Notes under the pieces: model-generated
The model's database searches: none
Told to the model about the DNA's origin: nothing
The model's input: the letters and a program-made list of their open reading frames with translations, nothing else
Translations under genes and position numbers: made by a program
Origin: Phenylobacterium sp.
Lineage (GTDB): Bacteria > Pseudomonadota > Alphaproteobacteria > Caulobacterales > Caulobacteraceae
Reading direction: 5' to 3'
Assembly: GCA_025350885.1 (NCBI GenBank)
Contig: JANXXA010000168.1
Location: forward strand, 1 to 6,202
Length of the DNA stretch: 6,202 nucleotides
In this document: one piece after another, positions 1-5,764 of the stretch
How positions within the stretch are numbered: the first letter of the stretch is position 1
Layout: each line of letters opens with the position of its first letter

Positions 1-429
1 CAGGCCCAGCATGCTTTGCGCGAAATGGCCGACAAGCTGAAGCATGAAGGCGTGAAAGTCTCCTATGCCATTCACCCCGTTGCAGGGCGCATGCCCGGCC
101 ACATGAACGTGCTGCTTGCCGAGGCCAACGTCCCCTATGACGAGGTCTTCGAGCTGGAGGACATCAACGCCGAGTTCCCGACGGCGGACGTGGCCTTCGT
201 CATCGGCGCAAACGACGTCACCAACCCGGCGGCCAAGACCGACCCGACCAGCGCCATCTACGGCATGCCGATCCTCGATGTGGAAAAGGCCCGCACCGTG
301 CTGTTCGTCAAACGCGGCATGAGTTCCGGCTATGCCGGGGTGGAGAACGAGCTGTTCTTCCGCGACAACACCATGATGCTGTTCGGCGACGCGAAGAAGA
401 TGGTCGAAGGCATTCTGAAAAGCCTGTAG
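1..429 (+). CDS. pntB: NAD(P) transhydrogenase subunit beta, C-terminal part (5' end outside window)
   Basis: PntB is the membrane-bound beta subunit of the proton-translocating transhydrogenase, which uses the proton gradient to reduce NADP+ with NADH. Only the last 142 codons are present, in frame from base 1 to a TAG at 427-429. They cover most of the cytoplasmic NADP(H)-binding domain III; the glycine-rich fingerprint lies just upstream of the window, which opens on the QAQ that normally follows it. Visible family motifs, in fragment numbering: [19 protein letters not shown] (24-42), [12 protein letters not shown] (67-78), GMPILDV (88-94) and the KR pair at 104-105 followed by [11 protein letters not shown] (110-120). 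The KR pair corresponds to the lysine-arginine that contacts the NADP 2'-phosphate in characterised PntB. The domain is intact with no frameshift. It is transcribed towards the tol-pal-tilS operon and is functionally unrelated to it. Identification is very secure. Confidence 0.97.
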   Translation, partial: QAQHALREMADKLKHEGVKVSYAIHPVAGRMPGHMNVLLAEANVPYDEVFELEDINAEFPTADVAFVIGANDVTNPAAKTDPTSAIYGMPILDVEKARTVLFVKRGMSSGYAGVENELFFRDNTMMLFGDAKKMVEGILKSL

Positions 430-445
430 CTGCGAATCTCAGGCC
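418..445 (-). terminator. Probable intrinsic terminator of the tol-pal-tilS operon, straddling the convergent stop codons
   Basis: Read on the minus strand, GCCTG (444-440) pairs with CAGGC (426-422) across a 13-nt loop and is followed at once by TTTT (421-418). A G-U pair (445 with 421) can extend the stem by one, and two inner pairs are possible past a bulged A. The left arm overlaps the tilS stop codon. The right arm and the T run are antisense to the last codons of pntB. On the plus strand the hairpin has no following T run, so it looks one-directional. The stem is short and the T tract is only four bases, so this is a moderate call from pattern alone; no folding energy was computed. Confidence 0.4.
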
Positions 446-1656
446 GGTTCCCGGTCAATCAGGCCGCAGGCGGCCCGCAGTCGATCGTGGGCCAGAGGCC
501 GCGCGTCCAGATCGTCGAAGCCGCCGTCGTCGCGCGCCACGACGGGCAGGATAGATCCAGGCCGCGCCCGCACCTCGATAGCCTCTCGGGCGGTGACCTC
601 GAACCGGCCGTCCCACACGCCCGTGGCGCCCGCCGCCAGGCGCAGCGGGGCCAGGCCGCCCCGCGCGGCCTCTCCGGCTTCGCGGCGGAAGCGGACCTGA
701 TGCGGATCGGCCTCGATCCGAGCGCCAGCAAGGCTGGCGGTGAAACTGGCGTCGGTCAGCAGTTGCGCGGCGACGACATCGACCTGGCGGCGCCGCGGCG
801 GCCGGTCGGTTCCGCCGGCGCAGAGACAGGCGATGGAGACCAGTCGCCGGCGGGCCTCGCCTGTGGTCTCGCGCAGGGCCTGACGTGGAACCCGCAGCTC
901 CCCGGTCGTGGCGTCAGCTCGGCACGATGCCGCCAGCGCCCGCGTCGCCAAGCCTTCTTCATCGGGCGAGATCGCCGGCGGCGTTTCATCCGCCTCCGCC
1001 TCGGCGCTCAGCGCCTTGCGTGCGCGGGATCGGGCATAGGTCAGGTCGGCGTTGGCCGGATCCTCGATCCAGGCTTCGCCGCGCGCGCGCAGCCAGGCGC
1101 GGATCTCCTGGCGGCGAACGCCCAGCAGGGGTCGCAGGAGGAACAGCCCCCGCCCCTGCGGCCAGGCCGGCGACGGGGTCCATTCGCGCGGCTCCGGCGT
1201 GGTCGAACCTGTCGCCCGCATCCGCCGGGCCTCGGCGATATCGTCGGCGGTGTGGCCCAGCAGGATCGTCCGCGCACCGGCTGCGCGCGCGGCGTCGGCC
1301 AGCAGGGCGTGACGCACTCTCCGGGCCGCTGCGGGCAGGCCTGTGGCGGGTTTGCAGCCCTCCCAGACCAGGGCGGCGAAGGAAACCCCCAGCCGTGCGG
1401 CGATGGCGGCGCAGTCGCGGGTCCAACCGGCGCTGGCAGGGCTCAACCGATGGTCGATGGTCAGCACCAGCAACCGCCGGCCGGCGGCCGTGGCCCAGGT
1501 CGCGGCGATCAGCAACAACGCCAGGGAATCGCCGCCGCCGGAAAAGGCCACGGCGACCGGGGCGGGATGATCGCGCAGGAGGCGGCGGTCGAGGATTGGC
1601 CCGACCGCGGGGTCCAGGTCGGGGGCGGTGGCGGCGTGGCCGAGCTCTAGCCGCAC
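439..1656 (-). CDS. tilS: tRNA(Ile)-lysidine synthase TilS
   Basis: TilS adds lysine to C34 of tRNA-Ile(CAU) using ATP, changing its decoding from AUG to AUA and its charging from Met to Ile; it is cytoplasmic and generally essential. The predicted protein is 405 aa. The PP-loop ATP-binding motif SGGGDS is at 39-44, the TIDHRLS strand at 66-72, the HxxDD active-site motif (GHTADDIAEA) at 134-143, LRPLLGVRR at 174-182, and the tRNA-contact stretch EDPANADLTYARSRAR at 198-213. A poorly conserved C-terminal domain follows. The usual HxxDDxxET ends in Ala (A143) and the GLxGM-type loop is replaced by a TTPEPREW segment, a divergence I associate with Caulobacterales homologues. The start is a GTG overlapping the cpoB stop region by 10 nt; no ATG lies near, and the frame further upstream is only a shadow of cpoB. 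Shine-Dalgarno is poor, so coupling to cpoB translation is likely. Stop is TGA at 441-439. Confidence 0.93.
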   Translation of the reverse strand: MRLELGHAATAPDLDPAVGPILDRRLLRDHPAPVAVAFSGGGDSLALLLIAATWATAAGRRLLVLTIDHRLSPASAGWTRDCAAIAARLGVSFAALVWEGCKPATGLPAAARRVRHALLADAARAAGARTILLGHTADDIAEARRMRATGSTTPEPREWTPSPAWPQGRGLFLLRPLLGVRRQEIRAWLRARGEAWIEDPANADLTYARSRARKALSAEAEADETPPAISPDEEGLATRALAASCRADATTGELRVPRQALRETTGEARRRLVSIACLCAGGTDRPPRRRQVDVVAAQLLTDASFTASLAGARIEADPHQVRFRREAGEAARGGLAPLRLAAGATGVWDGRFEVTAREAIEVRARPGSILPVVARDDGGFDDLDARPLAHDRLRAACGLIDREPA

Positions 1657-2507
1657 TTGGCCTGGGCGCGGATGGCCGCGGCATGGGCTGCGACGGCGGG
1701 CGGCGCCTTGGGGTATCGCCGGCCCAGTTCGTTCAGCGTTTGGCAGGCATCGCCGGGCTTCTTCAGGCCCACAAGCGCGCGCGAAAGCTCGACCACCGCG
1801 TCGGGCGCCCAGGCGGTCTTGGGCCAGTCGCGGATCGCGCCGATAAAGGCGCTGGCGGCGCGCGCGTGGTCGCCGCGCACCAGCAAGGTCTTGCCCCACC
1901 AGTAACGAGCCTCCGGCGTGCGCGGCGTATCCGGCCAGGCTGTGACAAAGGCGCTGAAAGCGGCCTCCGCGGCGTCGTAGTCGCCCCCCAGCATCAGCTG
2001 TCGCGCCCGGGCAAAGGCGTCCGCCGAGGCGACCTTGGGATCCGCCGGCGGCGCGGCGGACGGGGGTGGGGCCGGCGGCGCGGCGGTGGCCGCAGCTTCG
2101 GCGGCCTTCTGCTCATCGGCCGCCAACCGGTCGGCGAGCAGCTTGACTTGCGTCGATAGCGCCGCGTTCGCTCGGCTGGCCTGTTCGAGCTCGTGGGTCG
2201 TCGTCTCCAGCGAGCCGTTGAGCCGGGTCAGCGATTGCTCCAGGTCGCCGATGCGGTTGGCCTGCTCGGCCATACGCGCTTCGGTGTCGGCCGGCTGGAC
2301 GACCACCGGCGCGCCGGAGTTCTGGCCTTTGAAGACGATATCGCGCAGCTCGCGGACGACCTTTTCCATCCGCTCGACCCGCCTGACGTCGCGGGCGTCA
2401 AGTGGATCGTCCATGGGCGTCTGGGCCAGCGCCGGCGTGATCGACGGCGCCGCGACCAGCGCCACGGCCGCCGCGACGCCCAGCAGCCGCAGGCGAGCCC
2501 GGCTCAT
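1647..2507 (-). CDS. cpoB: Cell division coordinator CpoB (YbgF), periplasmic coiled-coil/TPR protein
   Basis: CpoB is a periplasmic Tol-associated protein which, in E. coli, couples outer-membrane constriction by Tol-Pal to septal peptidoglycan synthesis by PBP1B. This 286-aa protein has a signal peptide (hydrophobic core about 8-20, cleavage predicted after A28 in PALA-Q). Two coiled-coil segments follow (about 40-60 and 75-133, e.g. RVERMEKVVRELRD and NRIGDLEQSLTRLNGSLE), then an Ala/Pro linker (138-157) and three TPR-like repeats (about 162-195, 197-231, 234-268). Signature pieces are FARARQLMLGGDYDAAEAAF (165-184) and ARYWWGKTLLVRGDHARAA (200-218). The only cysteines are C255 and C285, both near the C-terminus, so a disulfide is possible (inference). 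The ATG overlaps the pal TGA as ATGA, so translation is probably coupled; the upstream sequence has no good Shine-Dalgarno. Length and layout match the alphaproteobacterial family. Confidence 0.94.
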   Translation of the reverse strand: MSRARLRLLGVAAAVALVAAPSITPALAQTPMDDPLDARDVRRVERMEKVVRELRDIVFKGQNSGAPVVVQPADTEARMAEQANRIGDLEQSLTRLNGSLETTTHELEQASRANAALSTQVKLLADRLAADEQKAAEAAATAAPPAPPPSAAPPADPKVASADAFARARQLMLGGDYDAAEAAFSAFVTAWPDTPRTPEARYWWGKTLLVRGDHARAASAFIGAIRDWPKTAWAPDAVVELSRALVGLKKPGDACQTLNELGRRYPKAPPAVAAHAAAIRAQAKCG

Positions 2508-3076
2508 GGCATCCGGGCGCCGGCGATCACCGAGGTGCGCGCATTGCGGTTGTGACTGTCGGCCGCGTCGCCCGAGCCGACATCGAAGGGCTTTTCCTTG
2601 CCGAACGAGACGGTCGAGATGCGGGCCGCCTCGACGCCGTGAGAGACGAGGTATTCCCGCACCGCGTTGGCCCGCCGGGCGCCAAGAGCGAGGTTATATT
2701 CCCGGGTGCCGCGTTCGTCGCAATTGCCTTCGACGCGCACCTGAACGGCCGGATAGCGTTTGAGCCAGCCGGCCTGCGCCTCGAGCAGGGGCGTTGCATC
2801 GCCCCGCACCGAATAGCTGTCGAAGTCAAAATAGACCCGGTCGCCGACATTGATCACGAAGTCCTTCTCGGACCCGGGAAGCGCGCCCTGGGACACCGGC
2901 TCGACCCGCGGCGCCGCCGTCGGTGCCCGCGGCGGTTCCGGCGCAGCCTGGGGGGGCGCGACGGGCGCGGTGGTCGGATAGGCCGGCGGCTTGTGCGCGC
3001 AGGCGGCGAGCGACAGGGCGGCGGTGGCGGCGAGCGCCAGGCGCAAGGCGGTCCCGGGCAGGCGGATCGTGACCAT
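2504..3076 (-). CDS. pal: Peptidoglycan-associated lipoprotein Pal
   Basis: Pal anchors the outer membrane to peptidoglycan and is the partner of TolB. The protein is 190 aa. A lipoprotein signal peptide ends in the lipobox LAAC (23-26), giving lipidated C26; the next residues are Ala-His with no Asp at +2, fitting outer-membrane sorting. A Pro/Ala-rich tether (30-68) follows, then an OmpA-like domain (about 71-186) with VYFDFDSYSVR (81-91), EGNCDERGTREYNLALGARR (116-135) and FGKEKP (158-163). By alignment to OmpA, D120 and R135 are the diaminopimelate-binding pair. C119, beside D120, is a second cysteine with no partner in the mature protein other than the lipidated one. The ATG at 3076 was chosen because it has a strong ribosome-binding site and the correct distance to the lipobox. 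An in-frame ATG at 3151 would add 25 residues ahead of the signal peptide and has no such site. Confidence 0.96.
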   Translation of the reverse strand: MVTIRLPGTALRLALAATAALSLAACAHKPPAYPTTAPVAPPQAAPEPPRAPTAAPRVEPVSQGALPGSEKDFVINVGDRVYFDFDSYSVRGDATPLLEAQAGWLKRYPAVQVRVEGNCDERGTREYNLALGARRANAVREYLVSHGVEAARISTVSFGKEKPFDVGSGDAADSHNRNARTSVIAGARMP

Positions 3077-3085
3077 GGAACGGGT

Positions 3086-3092
3086 CTCCTTC
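3086..3092 (-). promoter_or_regulatory. Ribosome-binding site of pal
   Basis: On the minus strand GAAGGAG lies 9 nt before the pal ATG, a near-ideal Shine-Dalgarno sequence and spacing. It decides the start codon at 3076 over the upstream in-frame ATG at 3151. It is the best such site in the window: the other internal genes have weak or no sites and overlap their upstream neighbour, which fits translational coupling for them and independent initiation for pal. Confidence 0.8.
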
Positions 3093-3098
3093 AAGAAT

Positions 3099-3149
3099 GC
3101 GCCAAGGGCGCGAGGCTGAGAGTCTCGCGGGTCGCCCCGCTTCGCAAGC
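3099..3149 (-). other. Chain of four overlapping inverted repeats in the tolB-pal leader
   Basis: In the 89-nt tolB-pal gap, reading 5'->3' on the minus strand, four small perfect hairpins follow one another. The first is GCTT-GCG-AAGC (3149-3139). The second is GCGGG-GCGA-CCCGC (3140-3127), whose loop has the GNRA form. The third is CGCGAG, a 9-nt loop, then CTCGCG (3129-3109). The fourth is GCGCC-CTT-GGCGC (3111-3099). Neighbours share 2, 3 and 3 bases, so adjacent stems cannot all form fully at once; the first plus third, or second plus fourth, are compatible. The last ends 6 nt before the pal Shine-Dalgarno. There is no T run, so these do not look like intrinsic terminators. A role in mRNA processing or stability is inference, and high GC makes short hairpins common. 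Confidence 0.45.
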
Positions 3150-3169
3150 ATCAGTTCAACACGCGTCAA
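3142..3169 (-). promoter_or_regulatory. Weak candidate internal promoter for pal
   Basis: On the minus strand TTGACGC (3169-3163) fits the Caulobacter housekeeping -35 consensus TTGACGS exactly and includes the tolB stop codon. After a 13-nt spacer, within the usual range, comes GCTTGCGA (3149-3142), which matches the GCTANAWC -10 consensus only at GCT. The strong -35 and poor -10 make this speculative. It would give pal, cpoB and tilS their own transcript starting inside the hairpin leader. Confidence 0.2.
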
Positions 3170-3176
3170 TTCAACA
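3151..3176 (-). repeat. Short direct repeat duplicating the tolB stop region in frame
   Basis: On the minus strand TGTTGAATTGA (3176-3166) and TGTTGAACTGA (3161-3151) are 11-base copies differing at one position, with a 15-base period. The period is a multiple of three, so in the tolB frame the sequence reads Leu-Asn-stop-Arg-Val-Leu-Asn-stop. The first copy is the real end of TolB. The second supplies a back-up stop 15 nt downstream and also overlaps the in-frame ATG of the pal frame at 3151. Confidence 0.7.
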
Positions 3177-4470
3177 GGGGCGACCAGGCCGGGTCCGATC
3201 CGGCGCCGGGATAGGGCATGGGCTGCAGGATGCGGCCGGTGACATCGACGCTCCAAAGCCGGGAGGCGCCGCCCGCGGTTTCGCGGCTGAACATCAGCAC
3301 CCGGCCGTTGGGCGCCCACGCCGGGCCCTCGTCGAGATAGCTTGAGGTGAGGATCCGCTCGTCCGTGCCGTCGGCGCGCATGACCCCGATGTGGAATTCG
3401 CCGCCCACCTGCTTGGTGAAGGCGATGAACTCGCCGGTCGGGCTCCAGACCGGCGTGGTGTAGCGCCCGGCCGCGAAGGTCAGCCGGCGCGGGTTCGATC
3501 CGTCGGCCGCCATCACATAGAGCTGCGGCGAGCCGGACCGATCGGAGTTGAAGACGATCCGGGCGCCGTCCGGCGAAAACGAGGGCGAGGTGTCGATCGA
3601 CGGGTCGGCGGTGAGCCGCGCGGTGGTCCGGTTCTTCAGGTCCATGACAAAGATGTCCGAGTTTCCGCCGCGTTCCACCGAGAAGGCGACCTTGCCCCCA
3701 TCGGGGGAGAAGCGCGGGGCAAAGACCATGCCCTTGAAATCGCCGAGGCTCTCGCGGCGGGTGGTGTCGAGGTTGAGGAGATAGATCTTCGAGCCCTCGG
3801 GCCGAAGCTCCATATAGGTCAGCTCCTGGCTGGTGGCGGAAAACCGCGGAGTCATGATGATCGCCGACCCGTCGGTCAGATAGGACGGGTTGGCCCCGTC
3901 CTGGTCCATGATCGCCAGGCGTTTGGTCTTGCCGCCCCGCCCGCCAGTTTCGGCCACGAACACCACGCGGGTGTCGAAATAGCCCTTTTCGCCGGTCAGC
4001 CGCTCGTAGACCGAATCGGAGATCTTGTGCGCCACGCGCCGCCAGTTCTCCGGGCTGGAGGCAAACTGGAGGCCCAGCAGCTGCTGCTCGGCGAACACGT
4101 CCCACAGGCGAAAATCCACCTGAAGGCGGCCGGCGACCACCGTGACCTGACCGTTCACTAGGGCCTGGGCGTTGATTTCCTTCCAGGCCGGGAAGCGGGG
4201 CTGGACGGCGGCGTTGAGGTCGCGCTCGACGAAGCTGGCCGGGTCCAGCGGGCGGAACAGGCCTGAGCGTTGCAGGTTGGCGGCGATGACGCCAGCGATG
4301 TCGCCGCCCGCCGGCCCGCCGCCGAAGGCCGGCACGGCGATGGGCAGGGGCTGTACGTCGCCCCGGTTGACGTTGACCTCGATCTCGGCCCGCGCGGCGG
4401 CCGGGATCAGCGTCGCCGCGGGCAGCGCCGCCAGCGCCGTCAGCAGGGTCCGTTTTGAAAGCATGGTCAT
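3166..4470 (-). CDS. tolB: Tol-Pal system beta-propeller protein TolB
   Basis: TolB is the periplasmic soluble Tol component that binds Pal and, through its N-terminus, TolA. The protein is 434 aa, the usual family length. A signal peptide (basic KR at 6-7, hydrophobic 8-23) is predicted to be cleaved after A28 (AARA-E). The mature N-terminus, [18 protein letters not shown] (29-46), matches the segment that serves as the TolA-binding tail in E. coli. The N-terminal alpha/beta domain runs to about 165. A beta-propeller follows with recurring WD40-like PD40 blades: [14 protein letters not shown] (206-219), [14 protein letters not shown] (251-264), [19 protein letters not shown] (295-313), [14 protein letters not shown] (339-352), [14 protein letters not shown] (382-395), with the closing strand DPAWSPLLN (426-434). 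The ATG overlaps the tolA TGA by one base (TGATG). A second ATG at codon 3 is also possible. A weak GAGG lies 10 nt upstream, so coupling to tolA is likely. Confidence 0.97.
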   Translation of the reverse strand: MTMLSKRTLLTALAALPAATLIPAAARAEIEVNVNRGDVQPLPIAVPAFGGGPAGGDIAGVIAANLQRSGLFRPLDPASFVERDLNAAVQPRFPAWKEINAQALVNGQVTVVAGRLQVDFRLWDVFAEQQLLGLQFASSPENWRRVAHKISDSVYERLTGEKGYFDTRVVFVAETGGRGGKTKRLAIMDQDGANPSYLTDGSAIIMTPRFSATSQELTYMELRPEGSKIYLLNLDTTRRESLGDFKGMVFAPRFSPDGGKVAFSVERGGNSDIFVMDLKNRTTARLTADPSIDTSPSFSPDGARIVFNSDRSGSPQLYVMAADGSNPRRLTFAAGRYTTPVWSPTGEFIAFTKQVGGEFHIGVMRADGTDERILTSSYLDEGPAWAPNGRVLMFSRETAGGASRLWSVDVTGRILQPMPYPGAGSDPAWSPLLN

Positions 4471-5264
4471 CAGGAACAGGCCTCGCGCGCGTTGAAATTG
4501 ACCGCGATCCGGTCGCCGTAGAATTCCCGCGGCAGGGTGCGGAAGGGTGCGGCGGCGTAGACCGCACGCACAGCCCGTTCGGCGGCAGCCTGGGCGACGG
4601 CGTTCTGGGCCCCCTTGATCTGCGACGCCACGTCGCCCACCACTTGGCCGCCGGCGCCGATGACGAAGCTGACGCGAACCTGCACCTCCTTGCCGCCCTC
4701 GACCTCGCAGTTGGGATTCCAGCGCCGCTGCAGTTCCTCCGTCAGGCCGCTCATCGCCGCGGTCGACAGGCCGGCGCCCAGAGCGGGGCGGGCCTGGGTC
4801 GCCGTCTCGGGCCGCGCGGCGCCCCTGGCGGCGGAGGACGGCTTGATTGGCCCAGGCTTGACCATCCTCGAAACGCTGGCCGAAAGCGCGTCGAGGTCGA
4901 GGGTCTTCTGGGGCTTGGCCGGCGGGGCGGGCTTGACCGCCGCGGGGACGGGAACCGGCTTGGCCGGGGTTGGCGCTGGCTTGGGCGCCGGCGCCGGCGG
5001 GGCGGGCTTTGGCTCAGGGGGCGGGGCGGTGGCGGCCAGCGGCGCGTCCGCGATCGGTTCAACGGCCTGGGCGGCCTGCTCGACCGGCGCCTGCTCGGCG
5101 GGGCGCAGGTCGGTGGCCGGGGCGTTGGCGACAAGGGTCACCGGCACGATCGCGCCCATCTTCAGGTCGCGGGTGAAATGCCAGGAGACCAGCAGCAGGG
5201 TCGCGACCGTGCCGTGCAGCAGCACCGAGCCGATCATCGCCGGTGAGAGCGCCTGGCGGGTCAT
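4470..5264 (-). CDS. tolA: Tol-Pal energy-transducing protein TolA (short, proline-rich linker)
   Basis: TolA links the TolQR motor to TolB and Pal across the periplasm. The protein is 264 aa, well short of E. coli TolA (about 420). Residues 10-28 form the single N-terminal transmembrane anchor, carrying S13 and H17 in the S-xxx-H spacing of the motif that contacts TolQR. Domain II (about 68-120) is short and rich in Pro, Ala and Lys, with units such as [19 protein letters not shown] (85-103). This suggests an extended polyproline-like arm as in TonB, not the long Ala/Lys helix of E. coli. Domain III (about 165-264) has the TolA/TonB C-terminal fold signature: [13 protein letters not shown] (174-186), [15 protein letters not shown] (194-208), and [20 protein letters not shown] (239-258). 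C186 and C263 are the only cysteines and could form a disulfide. The start overlaps the tolR stop as ATGA and no Shine-Dalgarno is visible, so translation is probably coupled to tolR. Confidence 0.93.
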   Translation of the reverse strand: MTRQALSPAMIGSVLLHGTVATLLLVSWHFTRDLKMGAIVPVTLVANAPATDLRPAEQAPVEQAAQAVEPIADAPLAATAPPPEPKPAPPAPAPKPAPTPAKPVPVPAAVKPAPPAKPQKTLDLDALSASVSRMVKPGPIKPSSAARGAARPETATQARPALGAGLSTAAMSGLTEELQRRWNPNCEVEGGKEVQVRVSFVIGAGGQVVGDVASQIKGAQNAVAQAAAERAVRAVYAAAPFRTLPREFYGDRIAVNFNAREACS

Positions 5265-5761
5265 GGCGCGGGCTTGGGCTTGGGCGTGGTCTTGGCGCCC
5301 GACGAGGGGCCGCCGGTATCGGTGATCAGGTTGATCGAGGTGAAGCCCGAGGTCGACAGCGCCGCCATCACCTGGGCGACGATGGCGTAGGCCGCCTTGC
5401 CATCGGCGCGGACATAGAGCGGCTTCGCGCCGCCCGGCCCCGCCATCTCATGCAGCCGGGGCGCGAGGTTGGCGAAGGCGACGGCGTCTTCCTTGACGAA
5501 GATCGAACCGTCGGCACGGATCGAGACGGTCAGCGGCTCGGACTGGTCCTGCAGCGAACCGGCCTCGGTCTTGGGCAGGTCCACAGGCACACCCACGGTG
5601 AGCAGGGGTGCGGAGATCATGAACACGATCAGCAGGACCAGCATCACGTCGACCAGCGGAGTGACGTTGATTTCCGACAGGGCCCCGCGCCGGCCGCGCC
5701 CGCGGCGCCGGCGGCCTCGGCTCGCGCCGGCCGCGAAGGCGTCGTTGGCCGACAGCGCCAT
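5261..5761 (-). CDS. tolR: Tol-Pal motor protein TolR (ExbD/TolR family)
   Basis: TolR pairs with TolQ to form the proton channel that energises TolA. The protein is 166 aa, slightly longer than E. coli TolR (142). It has a cytoplasmic N-terminus with an unusual arginine cluster (8 Arg in residues 15-25), then the family hallmark [19 protein letters not shown] (30-48). This begins the single transmembrane helix and carries D38, the proton-carrying aspartate equivalent to D23 of E. coli TolR. The periplasmic domain follows, with [10 protein letters not shown] (59-68), [20 protein letters not shown] and [11 protein letters not shown] Pro/Lys tail ends the protein ([10 protein letters not shown]), resembling the TolA linker in composition. 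The ATG is 3 nt after the tolQ TGA. A GGAG lies 12 nt upstream, somewhat far. The distal end overlaps tolA by 4 nt. Confidence 0.96.
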   Translation of the reverse strand: MALSANDAFAAGASRGRRRRGRGRRGALSEINVTPLVDVMLVLLIVFMISAPLLTVGVPVDLPKTEAGSLQDQSEPLTVSIRADGSIFVKEDAVAFANLAPRLHEMAGPGGAKPLYVRADGKAAYAIVAQVMAALSTSGFTSINLITDTGGPSSGAKTTPKPKPAP

Positions 5762-5764
5762 GCC

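Noticed and set aside
442..475. Two small hairpins (442-456 and 462-475) that could end pntB transcription
   Set aside because: Each has a short stem and tiny loop inside tilS coding sequence, with no T run on the plus strand; expected by chance at this GC content.
487..1650. Long open frame (387 codons) on the plus strand, antisense to tilS
   Set aside because: The protein is low-complexity Gly/Arg/Pro/Gln with no recognisable domain. It mirrors tilS and is the usual artefact of a GC-rich coding strand. TilS motifs on the other strand are unambiguous.
1657..1899. Upstream extension of tilS to 1899
   Set aside because: It overlaps cpoB by some 250 bases and encodes Arg-rich sequence unlike any TilS N-terminus; the GTG at 1656 places the PP-loop at the expected distance.
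885..2159. Long open frame (424 codons) on the plus strand across tilS and cpoB
   Set aside because: Arg/Pro/Gly-rich translation, spans two real genes in antisense, no start context or domain; a composition shadow.
3077..3151. Alternative pal start at the ATG at 3151, adding 25 residues
   Set aside because: It would bury the lipoprotein signal peptide behind a charged leader and has no ribosome-binding site, whereas GAAGGAG lies 9 nt before the ATG at 3076. A short leader peptide cannot be excluded but has no support.
2504..4567. The pal reading frame stays open upstream through all of tolB, giving a 687-codon frame
   Set aside because: Upstream of 3076 it is out of frame with tolB and translates to Arg/Gly/Pro-rich sequence. 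The lipoprotein signal peptide and Shine-Dalgarno fix the real start at 3076.
4999..5026. G-run cluster (GGGG-C-GGG-10 nt-GGGGG-C-GGGG) on the plus strand that could form a G-quadruplex, near the 12-bp palindrome GGCGCCGGCGCC at 4984-4995
   Set aside because: It is the complement of Pro/Ala codons of the TolA linker, lies on the template strand, and has one loop longer than the usual limit; composition explains it.
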